A stretch of 64,000 bases of DNA from Diospyros lotus (taxonomy: Eukaryota; Streptophyta; Magnoliopsida; Ericales; Ebenaceae). The position numbers were made by a program, and so were the translations under genes. The stretch is from the NCBI RefSeq assembly GCF_014633365.1, contig NC_068344.1:34718670-34782669 (forward strand), in the 5' to 3' direction. Shown piece by piece: positions 63,557 to 64,000 of the stretch. The notes beneath the pieces are model-generated. The model was not told the DNA's origin and did not search any database. It saw only the letters and a list, made by a program, of their open reading frames with translations. Position 1 is the stretch's first letter; each line of letters begins with the position of its first letter.

Positions 63557-64000
63557 AGGGCCCTCTTATCTTTCACCTAATTCCTTCCCCCCCCAACCAT
63601 CTTGCCCGCTCCCCCCTAGTGGCAGGACAGGGGCCGGGGGAGGAACCTTGTAAACATGGGGAGGGGAAAACGTTGTAAAACAAGTGTTCTCTGCAAATAA
63701 AAAAAAAAAAAATAAGAGGACCCTCAATTTTTCCCCTTATTTTTCCACATATGTGATGGAAAAATAAGCCTGAGGGCCCCTCTTATCTTCCCCCAACCCC
63801 AACCCCCACCCCCCCCAAAAAAAAAATCATGTTAGTGGCAGCACAGCACTGGAGAACGTTGTAAATAAGAGGGGAGGGGGAAACGTTGTAAATAACGGAA
63901 AACAAGTGTTCCTGCAAATAAAAAAAATAAATACGAGGGCCCGCCGTCAATCGATCATTCCCCTTATATTTCCACATGTGATGGAAAAGTAAGCCTTTGA
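63557..64000. repeat. Tandem duplication with 216-bp period, running off the window
   Basis: Unit 1 (63557-63772) and unit 2 (63773 to the window end) share AGGGCCCCTCTTATCTT at the start, AACGTTGTAAA and AACAAGTGTTC in the middle, and CCACATATGTGATGGAAAAA followed by TAAGCCT at the end. They differ by small indels and C/A runs. Both units are G/C-run rich. More units may lie beyond the window. Confidence 0.8.

Noticed and set aside
1..64000. CRISPR arrays, bacterial operons, organellar insertions, integrated viral sequence
   Set aside because: Nothing in the window shows regularly spaced repeats, operon-like packing or recognisable organellar or viral genes. The only polymerase-like sequence is the copia relic.

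Overview
The window is nuclear DNA from a flowering plant, almost certainly a eudicot. It has long AT-rich intergenic stretches, genes with many GT-AG introns, many (AT)n and (GA)n runs, and plant-specific families. No bacterial, organellar or viral gene was recognised. The species cannot be fixed from sequence alone.

Six protein-coding genes can be modelled from start to stop with consistent splice phases: an AGD14-type ArfGAP (2078-9753, +, 14 exons, 752 aa); a SERINC/TMS membrane protein (11010-16023, -, 12 coding exons, 398 aa); a full-size PDR-type ABCG transporter (20221-27189, -, 24 exons, 1366 aa, short N-terminus); a leucine-rich repeat extensin (35451-37712, -, one exon, 753 aa); and two tandem SULTR3;5-like sulfate-transporter-family genes (49330-56689 and 57887-63111, -, 12 exons each, 633 and 621 aa). 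The ArfGAP and SERINC genes converge. Every other gene lies on the minus strand.

The rest is intergenic or intronic and carries mobile-element remains. There is a solo LTR with a perfect 5-bp target duplication in ArfGAP intron 1. A Ty1/copia reverse-transcriptase relic next to LTR-like sequence lies in an intron of the upstream sulfate-transporter copy. Two copies of a fold-back (MITE-like) family lie in and near the downstream copy. A third fold-back element and a 216-bp-period tandem duplication lie upstream of the sulfate-transporter pair. About 7.8 kb (27.7-35.4 kb) and 11 kb (38-49.3 kb) hold no gene I can support.

The genes do not form one pathway. The only functional cluster is the SULTR3;5 pair, a recent tandem duplication with diverging copies. 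I found no undescribed multi-gene system. The most interesting protein-level points are the loss of the catalytic glutamate in ABC domain 1 of the ABCG protein, that gene's missing N-terminal segment with a TATA box just upstream of the short form, and the diverging residues and C-termini of the two sulfate transporters. All exon coordinates are my manual calls from splice consensus, reading phase and family conservation.
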